From the NCBI GenBank assembly GCA_947503285.1, contig CANNDD010000009.1, positions 1 to 64,000 on the forward strand: 64,000 bases of DNA, written 5' to 3'. The translations under genes and the position numbers were made by a program. Positions 46,093 through 55,068 of the stretch are shown here, piece by piece. This DNA is from an uncultured Croceitalea sp. Lineage in GTDB: Bacteria > Bacteroidota > Bacteroidia > Flavobacteriales > Flavobacteriaceae. Numbering within the stretch: position 1 is the first letter of the stretch; each line of letters begins with the position of its first letter. The notes under the pieces are model-generated. The model saw only the letters and a list, made by a program, of their open reading frames with translations. It did no database searches and had not been told where the DNA came from.

Positions 46093-46732
46093 GAATTTTG
46101 AAGATTTTTGCGAACAGGTCATAAAAATAAAAAATCTGCCCTTGCCCGGTAACGAATCGCACTATAAAATGGAACCCGCTGTTCGAAAAAAGTGGCGTGA
46201 GTCTAAGAATACATTAGGTCAAAATCCTAAAAAGGCTGCTGTGATGGCATTATTCTACCCAGATGCAAATCAGCTGACCAAGCTTTTATTAATTCTCAGA
46301 AAAACCTATCAGGGGGTACATTCGAATCAAATTGGTTTTCCGGGGGGTAAGGTTGAGGAATCGGATAGCGATCTATTGTTTACCGCCAAACGTGAGACTT
46401 ATGAAGAGGTAGGCGTATTCCAAGAAGAAGTAGAGGTCATTAAAGAATTGACGGAGGTGTATATTCCACCGAGCAATTTTTTGGTAAAACCTTTCGTGGG
46501 TCTATATAAAAAACCGAAACCTTTTAAGATCCAAGAAGAAGAAGTGGAAGCATTGGTTGAGGTGCCGTTGGTCGATTTTCTAGATAAAACGAATGAAATC
46601 GAACAACGAATGACTACTTCTTACGCCACCGATATTCTTGTACCAGCCTTTAAATTAAATGGTTATACGGTTTGGGGGGCTACGGCCATGATGTTAAACG
46701 AAATCAAAATGCTTTTGCGTAGAGTGCTTTAG
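46091..46732 (+). CDS. CoA pyrophosphatase-like Nudix hydrolase
   Basis: A 213-residue protein. The coenzyme A pyrophosphatase motif LLLILRKTYQGVHSNQIGFPGGK precedes the Nudix box, which ends in RETYEEVGV; the box has Asp where the first Glu usually stands. Such enzymes cleave CoA or related acyl-CoA to 4'-phosphopantetheine and adenosine bisphosphate. The ATG at 46091 gives the family N-terminus; an upstream in-frame start at 45989 would add an implausible 34 residues. A TATACTTG at 46057-46064 could be its promoter box. Confidence 0.85.
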   Translation: MNFEDFCEQVIKIKNLPLPGNESHYKMEPAVRKKWRESKNTLGQNPKKAAVMALFYPDANQLTKLLLILRKTYQGVHSNQIGFPGGKVEESDSDLLFTAKRETYEEVGVFQEEVEVIKELTEVYIPPSNFLVKPFVGLYKKPKPFKIQEEEVEALVEVPLVDFLDKTNEIEQRMTTSYATDILVPAFKLNGYTVWGATAMMLNEIKMLLRRVL

Positions 46733-46767
46733 TGCTATTTCGTAAATTAGCCAAGCAATAGTTGAAT

Positions 46768-47583
46768 ATGGGTATTTTTAAAGAGAATCCTTTCGGACAC
46801 ATTTTGTTCTTAAAAAAGTGGCTTATCCGTATTTTGGGTCTTATTACGCACCAGCGCTATAAACAATTCAACAAACTACAGATAGAGGGTTCTGAAATTA
46901 TCAGGAATCTACCAGATCAAAACGTTTTGTTCGTAAGCAACCACCAAACCTATTTTGCCGATGTTGTAGCGATGTTCCATGTTTTCAATGCCAGTTTAAA
47001 AGGGCGTGACGACAATATCAAGAATATCGGTTATCTGTGGAACCCTAAATTGAATTTCTACTATGTGGCCGCCAAAGAAACCATGGGCAAAAGCTTATTG
47101 ACAAAAGTCTTGGCCTATGCGGGTTCCATAAGCATAGAACGTACCTGGCGTGCCGATGGCCAAGATGTGAACAGGCAAGTGAAATTCAGTGATATCTCGA
47201 ATATAGGTATAGCTTTAGATGATGGATGGGTCATCACTTTCCCCCAAGGGACTACGAAGCCTTGGAAACCAATCCGTAAGGGAACCGCACATATCATCAA
47301 ACGTTACAAACCCATCGTGGTTCCTGTGGTTATCGATGGTTTTAGAAGATCTTTTGATAAGAAGGGACTGTACATCAAAAAGAAGGGAATTCTACAATCA
47401 ATGCAAATCAAGGAGCCTTTGCAAATTGATTATGACAATGAATCCATTGAACAGGTCATCGAAAAATTGGAGTATGCCATTGAGCAACATCCTTCTTTTC
47501 TACATGTCATTCCTGAATCTGAACTGGCAGCATATGAAGCTGACCATCAGAAAAGAAGGTATAGCCATAAGGAAAAAAGTTAG
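46768..47583 (+). CDS. 1-acyl-sn-glycerol-3-phosphate acyltransferase-like protein (PlsC type)
   Basis: A 271-residue PlsC-family acyltransferase. The catalytic motif reads NHQTYFAD, with five residues between His and Asp instead of the usual four, and the phosphate-binding motif reads FPQGTT instead of FPEGTR. The core is otherwise typical, including VAAKETMGKSLL and GTAHIIKRY. It may acylate a phospholipid precursor or an ornithine-lipid-like substrate. The start ATG at 46768 follows a TTG at 46762. It ends tail to tail with the next gene, sharing four bases. Confidence 0.78.
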   Translation: MGIFKENPFGHILFLKKWLIRILGLITHQRYKQFNKLQIEGSEIIRNLPDQNVLFVSNHQTYFADVVAMFHVFNASLKGRDDNIKNIGYLWNPKLNFYYVAAKETMGKSLLTKVLAYAGSISIERTWRADGQDVNRQVKFSDISNIGIALDDGWVITFPQGTTKPWKPIRKGTAHIIKRYKPIVVPVVIDGFRRSFDKKGLYIKKKGILQSMQIKEPLQIDYDNESIEQVIEKLEYAIEQHPSFLHVIPESELAAYEADHQKRRYSHKEKS

Positions 47584-48221
47584 ACCTCCAACTTTTTCAG
47601 TTCGCGATAATTTTGGTTCAATCTTTTAAGTAGAATGCCGTACAATACCCTATAGAATAGCCAGAACAATACCCCAAAAAAGGCAATTGCTACCGCAAAA
47701 AACACGCCGATGAGTAACCATGCGAGAATTCCCGAACTTGCTGAAGAAACCTTTTCAGTAAGCTCGACGGGCGGATCATATATGAGTATTTCAACAAGAA
47801 GTACGATTATGGATGTGGCGAACAACCCTACATTGAACCATACGTATTGCATCACGGTCTTTCTGGTCTTTATGATTTTTTTCATCAAATCACGTGATGA
47901 ATCCGTTACCGAGATTTTTTTATAATTCTGATAAAACTTGTAAATAAAGAAGAGGATAACCAGCAATGATATGATTTGTATGGCCCATTCGGTAAAAAGT
48001 ATAAGCTTAGCGCCATCCCCATTTCTTACCTCACTTTTAATAGGTAGAAAAGCGAGTACGATCCAAAAGGCGAATTCCATGATGCTGATATAAAAAATCC
48101 ATTTTACAATGGAAGATGATTTTTTCCATATCATTTTATATATCTGATCATATGAAAGCTTCGGAAGCTGCTGTTCCTGCTTTTGCCAGTCTTTTTTCAA
48201 TAATTCTAATTCATCCATCAT
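47580..48221 (-). CDS. Membrane protein paired with a sigma factor (putative anti-sigma)
   Basis: A 213-residue protein: a polar N-terminus (MMDELELLKKDWQKQEQQLPKLSYDQIYKMI) followed by four membrane helices (at about 40-60, 70-92, 120-142, 155-185). The N-terminus is typical of a family in Flavobacteriaceae that follows an ECF sigma gene. No zinc-binding anti-sigma domain is visible. The start is six bases after the sigma stop, so coexpression is likely. Anti-sigma function is inference. Confidence 0.65.
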   Translation of the reverse strand: MMDELELLKKDWQKQEQQLPKLSYDQIYKMIWKKSSSIVKWIFYISIMEFAFWIVLAFLPIKSEVRNGDGAKLILFTEWAIQIISLLVILFFIYKFYQNYKKISVTDSSRDLMKKIIKTRKTVMQYVWFNVGLFATSIIVLLVEILIYDPPVELTEKVSSASSGILAWLLIGVFFAVAIAFFGVLFWLFYRVLYGILLKRLNQNYRELKKLEV

Positions 48222-48227
48222 AACTTT

Positions 48228-48722
48228 TTACGGATTTAAGATGGTTCTTAGTTTGTTTTTTATCCTGTTCATTTTAACCCTGGCATTTACTTCTGAAATA
48301 CCCAAAGTTTCGGCAATTTCACTATAGTCTTTATCTTCAAGGTACAAGAACACCAATGCCTTGTCAATATCGCCTAGCTGTTTTACCGCATTGTACATCA
48401 ACTTCAGTTGTCGTTCTTGGGTGTCATCATATTCGTCGGCCTTTATCTTAAAAATTACGGATTCGTAATCTTGGGTCTTTACCCTCTTTTTTGATTTTCG
48501 ATAAAGGGTGATGGCCGTATTTAGGGCAACCCTGTACATCCATGTGCTGAACTTGGCATCGCCCCTAAATTTCGGGTATGCCTTCCATAGTTGAATGGTA
48601 ATTTCTTGAAAGAGGTCATTATGCGAGTCCCTATCATTGGTGTACAGGCTACAGACCTTGTGAACAATATTTTGGTTGTTCTCAAGTTCGGTAACAAACT
48701 TATGTTCAAGTTCTTTGTTCAC
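48228..48722 (-). CDS. ECF-type RNA polymerase sigma factor
   Basis: A 164-residue sigma factor with region 2 (DRDSHNDLFQEITIQLWKAYPKFRG...FSTWMYRVALNTAI) and region 4 (LGDIDKALVFLYLEDKDYSEIAETLGISEVNARVKMNRIKNKL). It is the second such gene in the window; the first is at 7096-7638. A membrane protein follows immediately. The signal and target promoters are not shown by the sequence. Confidence 0.87.
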   Translation of the reverse strand: MNKELEHKFVTELENNQNIVHKVCSLYTNDRDSHNDLFQEITIQLWKAYPKFRGDAKFSTWMYRVALNTAITLYRKSKKRVKTQDYESVIFKIKADEYDDTQERQLKLMYNAVKQLGDIDKALVFLYLEDKDYSEIAETLGISEVNARVKMNRIKNKLRTILNP

Positions 48723-48807
48723 TAATTGGTTGGAGAGTGATTTACTATTGGTAGCAGATTCGTGTTCTTTGTTACAATATTGGGTAAATATCCCAATTTA
48801 AGTTGTA

Positions 48808-50235
48808 TTACTTGCGATAGTCCAAAGCAGGCGGTCTGTCGCCAATCAAAGGTTCATAAACAAAGTCCGTACCCCTTCTTTCCGTGAATTCGACCTTGGC
48901 CTCTTTGATGAGGGATTGATCATTGAACAGATCAATAGCGGTAGCCGTTAGCGTTTTGGCGGCCACCATCATACCCTTTTTGCCAATGGTAGTGCCACCG
49001 GCTGCTACTGCTTGCCAGCTGTGTGCTGGGGTGCCTGGTACCCAAGTTGCCGTACCGAAACCTACGGTTGGAACTACGAAACTGACATCACCAACATCGG
49101 TAGAACCGTAGGCCCTAGCAGTTTCGCGATAAGGTTGAACCTCCATGGCCACTTTTTCGTTCAATTGCTCTTGGCCCAAGCTCTGGGCAATTTTGGTCCC
49201 AAAGGTTTTTTCCTCTTCCGTGTATTGGATTCCCCCGATTGCTGAGAGATTTTTGTGCACTAGTTTTTGCAGTGTCAGGTTTGGTAATAATTCGTGAACA
49301 CCATTCACCAGTTCATATTCCATTTTGGTGCCGGTACCTAAAGCCGCACCTTCACCCGCCTTTACGATCCTATCAAAAATGCCCCTTAACACATCCCTAC
49401 GATTGTGACGGGCATAATAGTAGACTTCCGCATAATCGGGAACTACATTTGGGGCCTTGCCACCGTCAGTGATGACGTAATGGATTCTAGCTTCTTGCGG
49501 TATATGCTCGCGCATCATATTGACCATCATATTCATGGCTTCGACACCGTCTAAAGAGGATCTTCCCATGTGGGGGGCACCGGCGGCATGGGCCGAAACC
49601 CCGTAAAATCGAAATTTAGCGGAAATGTTGGCCAAGGCTGCCGCCGCGCTAGCCGCATTTTGTGAGCTTGGATGCCAATGCAGGGCAACATCAACATCTT
49701 TAAAGAGGCCTTCACGGGCCATAAAAACCTTTGCCCCACCACCTTCTTCGGCAGGACATCCGTAGAATCGGATAGTGCCTGTTCTTTTATTGGCTTTCAT
49801 CCAGTCTTTTACCGCTATTGCGGCCGCTGATGAGGCCGTACCGAACAAATGATGGCCACAGGCATGACCAGCGACCCCACCGGCAGATTTTTTCTCTGGG
49901 GTCGCTTGTTGCGACAATCCCGGTAAGGCATCAAACTCGCCTAAAACCGCAATTACGGGGAGCCCTGAACCATACTCTGCCACAAATGCGGTTGGAATGC
50001 CCGCGACCCCGCTTTTGACGGTAAAACCTTCATCGGCTAATGTCTTTTGCAAAAGTGCGGAACTCTTTTCTTCTTGGTAGCCCATTTCTGCCAGGTTCCA
50101 AATTTCCATGGCGATTTCACCATATTTTTCGCTTGTAGCATCCAATTTCCGCAAAATGGTTTCTTTACTTACTTGCGCAGCAAGTAAAATGGGGCCAAAA
50201 ATAGTGACCGTTAAAAAAAAGAGTCTTTTTTTCAT
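48808..50235 (-). CDS. Exported M20 family amidohydrolase (AbgB-like)
   Basis: A 475-residue M20-type hydrolase with a signal peptide (RLFFLTVTIFGPILLAAQ). Metal ligands are visible in GHACGHHLFGTASSAA (HH), AEEGGGAKVFMARE (EE) and HWHPSSQNAA. The layout matches AbgB, the catalytic subunit of p-aminobenzoyl-glutamate hydrolase; AbgB itself is cytoplasmic, so the leader marks a periplasmic variant. The substrate is likely a small N-acyl amino acid. No AbgA or transporter partner lies next to it. Confidence 0.82.
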   Translation of the reverse strand: MKKRLFFLTVTIFGPILLAAQVSKETILRKLDATSEKYGEIAMEIWNLAEMGYQEEKSSALLQKTLADEGFTVKSGVAGIPTAFVAEYGSGLPVIAVLGEFDALPGLSQQATPEKKSAGGVAGHACGHHLFGTASSAAAIAVKDWMKANKRTGTIRFYGCPAEEGGGAKVFMAREGLFKDVDVALHWHPSSQNAASAAAALANISAKFRFYGVSAHAAGAPHMGRSSLDGVEAMNMMVNMMREHIPQEARIHYVITDGGKAPNVVPDYAEVYYYARHNRRDVLRGIFDRIVKAGEGAALGTGTKMEYELVNGVHELLPNLTLQKLVHKNLSAIGGIQYTEEEKTFGTKIAQSLGQEQLNEKVAMEVQPYRETARAYGSTDVGDVSFVVPTVGFGTATWVPGTPAHSWQAVAAGGTTIGKKGMMVAAKTLTATAIDLFNDQSLIKEAKVEFTERRGTDFVYEPLIGDRPPALDYRK

Positions 50236-50293
50236 TATGTTTCATTGTTATTGAACGACATAAATATACTAAAAAGCCTATCGAGAACTTCAC

Positions 50294-50320
50294 TTGGTAA
50301 AAATGCTATTGTTAACTTTG
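50294..50320 (+). promoter_or_regulatory. Bacteroidota-type promoter of the NADH dehydrogenase gene
   Basis: TTG, a 16-base spacer and TAACTTTG (exact TAnnTTTG) end 16 bases before the ATG at 50337. The spacer is one base under the usual 17-23. Confidence 0.55.
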
Positions 50321-50336
50321 TAATTAATACCGAAGT

Positions 50337-51611
50337 ATGAATATTCCACAGTCAAGTTTCCCTAGAATTATTATCATCGGTGGTGGTTTCGGGGGAATTT
50401 CTTTAGCCAGAAAATTACGGAAGAAAGAGTTTCAAGTAGTTTTGTTGGATAAACACAATTACCATACTTTTCAACCCTTGCTTTACCAGGTCTCTACCGG
50501 TGGGTTGGAACCTGACTCCATTGCCTATCCCATTCGAAAGGTTATCCATAACTACCCAAATACCTATTTTAGGCTTGCCGAGGTATTGCAGATCGATACG
50601 GAAAACAGCTGTATCAAAACCGATATCGGTATTCTGAAGTTCGACTATCTGGTGGTTGCCACTGGTTCAAAGACCAATTTTTTCGGAAATGAATCCCTTA
50701 TGGCCAACAGTATGGCAATGAAGTCGATTCCGCAGTCATTGAATTTAAGAAGCTTGATCTTAGAAAATTTTGAACAAGCCTTATTGACCGATGACCTTCA
50801 CGAACGGGAAGCCCTAATGAATTTCGTCATTGTCGGGGGAGGGCCGACCGGGGTAGAGTTGGCTGGTGCGCTAGCTGAAATCAAGAAGGGAATCTTACCT
50901 AAGGATTACCCTGATCTGGATACACGCAGGGTTCAGATCAACCTTGTTCAGGGTAGTGACAGAATACTTCCTGCGATGAGTGAGATCGCCTCTAAAAAGG
51001 CAGAGCAGTTTCTTGAAAGTCTTGGCGTAAATGTTTGGAAGAATATTAGGGTCAATGAGTATGACGGTAAGCTCGCTACCACCAATACCGATACTAAATT
51101 TGAGACCGAAACGCTGATTTGGGCCGCAGGGGTACAGGCAGTGAGTATCAAAGGATTGGATGCCAAAGAATTATTGAGTAGGGGCAATCGATTAAAGGTC
51201 AACGAATATCATCAGGTTGCCGGTTTTGAACATATTTTTGCCTTAGGTGATGTTGCCCAAATGGAGTCTGAGGACTACCCAAATGGGCATCCTATGATGG
51301 CCCAACCGGCCATGCAACAAGGGGAAAATTTAGGTAAGAACTTGATACGTCTATCTGAAGGTAAGTCTTTTCGCCCATTCCGTTATTTTGATAAAGGTAG
51401 TATGGCAACCATAGGAAGGAATAAAGCCGTTGCCGACTTACCGAAATTTAAGTTTCAGGGCGTTTTCGCATGGTTCGTTTGGATGTTCGTACACCTGTAT
51501 TTTTTGATAGGCTTTCGAAATCGTGTCGTGGTTTTTATCAACTGGGTGTATAATTACATCAGATTCGATCGTGAGGCACGTTTGATCATCAGGCCTTATA
51601 AAAAGCAATAG
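50337..51611 (+). CDS. ndh: Type II NADH dehydrogenase (NAD(P)/FAD-dependent oxidoreductase)
   Basis: A 424-residue flavoprotein. The FAD-binding GxGxxG is IIIGGGFGGISLARKL, the NAD(P)-binding one is FVIVGGGPTGVELAGALAE, and the ATG...FALGD motif (HIFALGDVAQ) contacts the flavin. The C-terminus has a hydrophobic, membrane-associating segment (VFAWFVWMFVHLYFLIG). It transfers electrons from NADH to quinone without proton pumping. Confidence 0.9.
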   Translation: MNIPQSSFPRIIIIGGGFGGISLARKLRKKEFQVVLLDKHNYHTFQPLLYQVSTGGLEPDSIAYPIRKVIHNYPNTYFRLAEVLQIDTENSCIKTDIGILKFDYLVVATGSKTNFFGNESLMANSMAMKSIPQSLNLRSLILENFEQALLTDDLHEREALMNFVIVGGGPTGVELAGALAEIKKGILPKDYPDLDTRRVQINLVQGSDRILPAMSEIASKKAEQFLESLGVNVWKNIRVNEYDGKLATTNTDTKFETETLIWAAGVQAVSIKGLDAKELLSRGNRLKVNEYHQVAGFEHIFALGDVAQMESEDYPNGHPMMAQPAMQQGENLGKNLIRLSEGKSFRPFRYFDKGSMATIGRNKAVADLPKFKFQGVFAWFVWMFVHLYFLIGFRNRVVVFINWVYNYIRFDREARLIIRPYKKQ

Positions 51612-51658
51612 GCCCCATTCAGGTCAAGCTATTTTCGGTGACTTCAAATGGCGGGGCA

Positions 51659-53350
51659 TTAATGCAATTGGTAGACCACAGCTTGGTAGGGCTTGAGGGT
51701 AAATTGGTGATTTGTTTTTTCCGTTTGGCACTCGTCATTAGAGATTAACAAGTCCGCCTTTGAAAATTCGATATCATCTATCGCTACTTGCGTGCTTTCT
51801 TCAGAAAAGCTGAGCAATATAAGGTATCGTTCTGTGTCAAGGCTGCGGGTGTAGGCATATACCTGTTCATTTTCAGGCAAGACCAATTGATAGCCACCAT
51901 AAATCAACCCAAGATGTGATTTTCTGATCTTTACCATTTTCCTAAAATAATTCAGCACGGAATCTGATTGCTTTTCTTGTTCTTCAACGTTGATTCCTGT
52001 TTTGTAATTTGAATTTACCTTAATCCACGGAGTGTTGTTTGTAAAACCCGCGTGGGTATCCAAACTCCATTGCATTGGGGTTCTGGCGTTGTCCCTTGAG
52101 GCCTTCTTTTCGTTCTCAATAAAATCCTCTAAATCGATATTTTGCTGCTGTAGCAGTTTGTATCGGTTTAAAGTATTGATATCCTTATAATCATCCAAAC
52201 GCTCAAAATTTGCGTTGGTCATTCCGATTTCCTCCCCAAAATAAAAGAATGGGGTACCACGCATGGTCAACAGAAAAGTCTGCAGCATGGTCGCTGAATT
52301 TCGCCAATGTTCTTTTGAGTCATTGCCCCAACGACTGACCGCACGTGGAAAATCATGGTTATTTAAGTACATTGTTCCCCATCCTTTTTCAGAAAAAACA
52401 GCGTCCCATTTAGAGTGTATTTCTTTAAACTCCGTCAATTTCCACCGGTCACTTCGCATCCAAAAAGCTTCATTACCATCCCTGTCTAAAGACATCAGGT
52501 CAAAATGAAAGAACATGTTCAGCTCTTTACGATCTTCATCCACAAAATTCAAGGCTTGGTCAATCGTAACACCAAGTGCTTCACCAACGGTCATGATATC
52601 ATATTTTGATAGCACTTCGTTGTTCATTTCGTTCAAAAACTCATGTAATCTTGGCCCGTTGGAATAAAAAGGTATAAAATCACCCTTAAATTCCTTAGGT
52701 AATTCCGGATAGGTGGTATCTTTTGAGATAAAAGGTATTACATCCATTCGAAACCCGTCCACACCCTTGTCAAACCAGAATCTTAGCATATCATAAACCT
52801 CTTTTCTAACAGCCCGATTCTCCCATTTCAAGTCGGGTTGTTTCACGGAAAAGTAGTGAAGGTAATACGAATCGGTTTGTTCGTCATATTTCCAGGCGTT
52901 CGCGTCAACATCGAAATAACTCCATCGTTTTGGGGGAATCCCTTTTTCTGCTGGCCACCAATGGTAATAATCACGGTATTTATTATCCCGTGATTTTCGT
53001 GATTCTTGAAACCAAAAATGTTCATCACTGGTATGATTGGCAACCAGGTCCATGACCAATTTTAATCCCCTCACCTTCATTTGCGCCAATAAGTCATCAA
53101 AATCATCCATGGTGCCAAATTCGGCCATGATCTTACGGTAATCCGAGATATCGTAACCGTTATCATCATTTGGTGATTCATAAACGGGGCATAGCCAAAT
53201 AATGTCCACACCAAGACTTTTTATGTAGTCCAATCGTTCGGTAATACCCTTGAGGTCACCAATTCCGTTACCACTGGTATCTTGAAAACTACGCGGATAT
53301 ATTTGATAGACCACGCCTTCTTTCCACCACCGTCTTTTAAGTTGCGCCAT
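51659..53350 (-). CDS. Alpha-glucosidase (GH13, oligo-1,6-glucosidase type)
   Basis: A 563-residue TIM barrel with all GH13 regions: region I DLVANHTS, region II GFRMDVIPF with the nucleophile Asp followed by Val, region III VGEALGV with the acid/base Glu, and region IV NNHDFPR. The QPDLKW motif (usually QPDLNW) and the Val after the nucleophile favour alpha-1,6 over alpha-1,4 cleavage. No signal peptide is present, so the enzyme is cytoplasmic. A TATCTTTA at 53369-53376 on the minus strand may be its promoter box. Confidence 0.92.
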   Translation of the reverse strand: MAQLKRRWWKEGVVYQIYPRSFQDTSGNGIGDLKGITERLDYIKSLGVDIIWLCPVYESPNDDNGYDISDYRKIMAEFGTMDDFDDLLAQMKVRGLKLVMDLVANHTSDEHFWFQESRKSRDNKYRDYYHWWPAEKGIPPKRWSYFDVDANAWKYDEQTDSYYLHYFSVKQPDLKWENRAVRKEVYDMLRFWFDKGVDGFRMDVIPFISKDTTYPELPKEFKGDFIPFYSNGPRLHEFLNEMNNEVLSKYDIMTVGEALGVTIDQALNFVDEDRKELNMFFHFDLMSLDRDGNEAFWMRSDRWKLTEFKEIHSKWDAVFSEKGWGTMYLNNHDFPRAVSRWGNDSKEHWRNSATMLQTFLLTMRGTPFFYFGEEIGMTNANFERLDDYKDINTLNRYKLLQQQNIDLEDFIENEKKASRDNARTPMQWSLDTHAGFTNNTPWIKVNSNYKTGINVEEQEKQSDSVLNYFRKMVKIRKSHLGLIYGGYQLVLPENEQVYAYTRSLDTERYLILLSFSEESTQVAIDDIEFSKADLLISNDECQTEKTNHQFTLKPYQAVVYQLH

Positions 53351-53448
53351 GCTTTAAAATTGAAGTGCTAAAGATATCTTTTTTTGGTTTTTTCGGTTCA
53401 GGATAAAAAAAAGTCTTCGTTTAAAAAATGATCATAAAAGGAATTCGA

Positions 53449-54348
53449 TTATGGGTTTCTAGGATGGAACTTATTCAAGACCTGTGCTAAATGTGTTCTG
53501 TTCACATGTACATAAACTTCGGTGGTCGTGATACTTTCATGACCTAACATCTGTTGAATGGCCCTTAAATCAGCACCATTTTCAAGCAGATGGGTGGCAA
53601 AAGAATGACGAAAGGTATGCGGGCTTATGTTTTTCCGTAACCCCGTAATTGCACATAACCTTTTGATAATGGTGAAAATCATCGCCCTGGTCAACTGCTT
53701 TCCCCTTCTGTTCAAGAATACGAAATCTTCATGCCCCTCTTTTATGTCTAAATGGATTCTAACTTCATTTCGATAAAGATCGATGTATTTTTTAGTGATA
53801 GGGCTGATAGGCACAAACCGTTGTTTACTGCCCTTCCCGGTAACTTTGATAAAGTCTTCATCAAAATAAAGGTCCGATAGCTTCAGATTGATAAGTTCAG
53901 ATACACGCAGGCCACAGCCATAAAGGGTCTCTAGAATGGCTCTATTGCGTTCTCCTTCTGGTTTTGAAAGATCGATGGCAGCAATGAGTTTATCGATTTC
54001 AGCGGTGGAAAGTGTATCGGGTAGCTTGCGGCCAATTTTCGGTGATTCAATTAAGTCCATAGGATTATCGGTTCTATAATCTTCAAAAACCAAATAATTG
54101 AAAAAGCCCTTAAGGCCTGAAAGTATTCTAGCCTGAGATCTTGCGTTTACCGTCTTTGGAAGCTCATAGACAAACTGCTGTAATACCTCTTTCGAAATAG
54201 TCTCGGGTTTTTCTATGGTTTGCAACGTTTCCACAAATTCTTGTAACTTTTTAAGATCAAGTGCATAACTTTTGATGGAATTCTCAGACAAGCCACGTTC
54301 AATTTTTAAGTAATGCTCATAATCCCTTAAAGCCAGGCTCCATTCCAT
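53449..54348 (-). CDS. xerD: Site-specific tyrosine recombinase XerD
   Basis: About 299 residues with the SAM-like N-terminal DNA-binding domain and the catalytic domain: R in GCGLRVSEL, K in TGKGSKQRFVP, HxxR in SPHTFRHSFATH, H in LGHES and the nucleophile Y in TTEVYVHV. Together with XerC it resolves chromosome dimers at dif. The ATG at 54348 gives MEWSLALRDYEHYL; a further ATG at 54366 adds six residues. It is a housekeeping gene, not part of a mobile element. Confidence 0.92.
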   Translation of the reverse strand: MEWSLALRDYEHYLKIERGLSENSIKSYALDLKKLQEFVETLQTIEKPETISKEVLQQFVYELPKTVNARSQARILSGLKGFFNYLVFEDYRTDNPMDLIESPKIGRKLPDTLSTAEIDKLIAAIDLSKPEGERNRAILETLYGCGLRVSELINLKLSDLYFDEDFIKVTGKGSKQRFVPISPITKKYIDLYRNEVRIHLDIKEGHEDFVFLNRRGKQLTRAMIFTIIKRLCAITGLRKNISPHTFRHSFATHLLENGADLRAIQQMLGHESITTTEVYVHVNRTHLAQVLNKFHPRNP

Positions 54349-54491
54349 ACTGTAAATATAAGTCAAGCCGTGGCGATTTAAAGTGCTTTAAACCTTGTTG
54401 GCAACATAATTGATTGAAATCACAACTTTTAATTAGGGAAGCATTGTGCATATGGTAATTTCATATCCCTAACAACCAAACAATTTTTGAC

Positions 54492-55004
54492 ATGAAAACA
54501 GTTTTGACTGCGATTTTAGTATTGTTCATATCAATTTCAACATACGGTCAAGTGGATAGAAGTAATTTTCGAGCAGGTCTTAATGCAGGTATCGTTGTCG
54601 GTGATTTTGCAGATTTTTCCAGTTTTTCCATTGGTGTTGATATAGTGCACCACTGGGGCATTTCAAGAGAAATTGATTTAGGCTTTGCGACAGGTTTTTC
54701 AAATGCTTTTGGCGAAGATCAAACCGTGACCGTACCTGATATCACATTGAATGTTGAGGTTGACGACATCCAATTCGTGCCAATGGCCGGATCGATTCGC
54801 ATATATCCGAGTAAGGGATTTAAGGTTGGTGGTGATTTAGGCTACGCCATTGGTATCAATAGTGGAAATGGGGGAGGATTGTATTACAGACCGGTTCTTG
54901 GTGTCGATGTGAATGGGGTCACCGAATTGAATATTTCCTACTTTAACGTATCAGACGATATCAATTATTCGTCACTATTATTCGGATTATTATTTTTATT
55001 CTAA
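54492..55004 (+). CDS. Small outer-membrane beta-barrel protein
   Basis: A 170-residue protein with a signal peptide (MKTVLTAILVLFISISTYGQ) and an alternating hydrophobic strand pattern ending in an aromatic residue (SLLFGLLFLF). It is an 8-strand-type barrel of the outer-membrane beta-barrel family (OmpW/OmpX-like). It has no catalytic residues. A second, different barrel follows at 55069. Confidence 0.75.
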   Translation: MKTVLTAILVLFISISTYGQVDRSNFRAGLNAGIVVGDFADFSSFSIGVDIVHHWGISREIDLGFATGFSNAFGEDQTVTVPDITLNVEVDDIQFVPMAGSIRIYPSKGFKVGGDLGYAIGINSGNGGGLYYRPVLGVDVNGVTELNISYFNVSDDINYSSLLFGLLFLF

Positions 55005-55038
55005 ACCATTTTTTTAAGGTAATGAATAGCCTCCTTTG

Positions 55039-55046
55039 TATATTTG
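55039..55046 (+). promoter_or_regulatory. TAnnTTTG promoter box of the second barrel gene
   Basis: TATATTTG, an exact TAnnTTTG, lies 22 bases before the ATG at 55069; no clear -33 TTTG. Confidence 0.45.
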
Positions 55047-55068
55047 TAACACAACTAAAAACAAGAAT

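Noticed and set aside
53449-54348. Tyrosine recombinase as part of a mobile element
   Set aside because: Full XerD motifs, no attachment sites or cargo, and aroQ nearby; a housekeeping gene.
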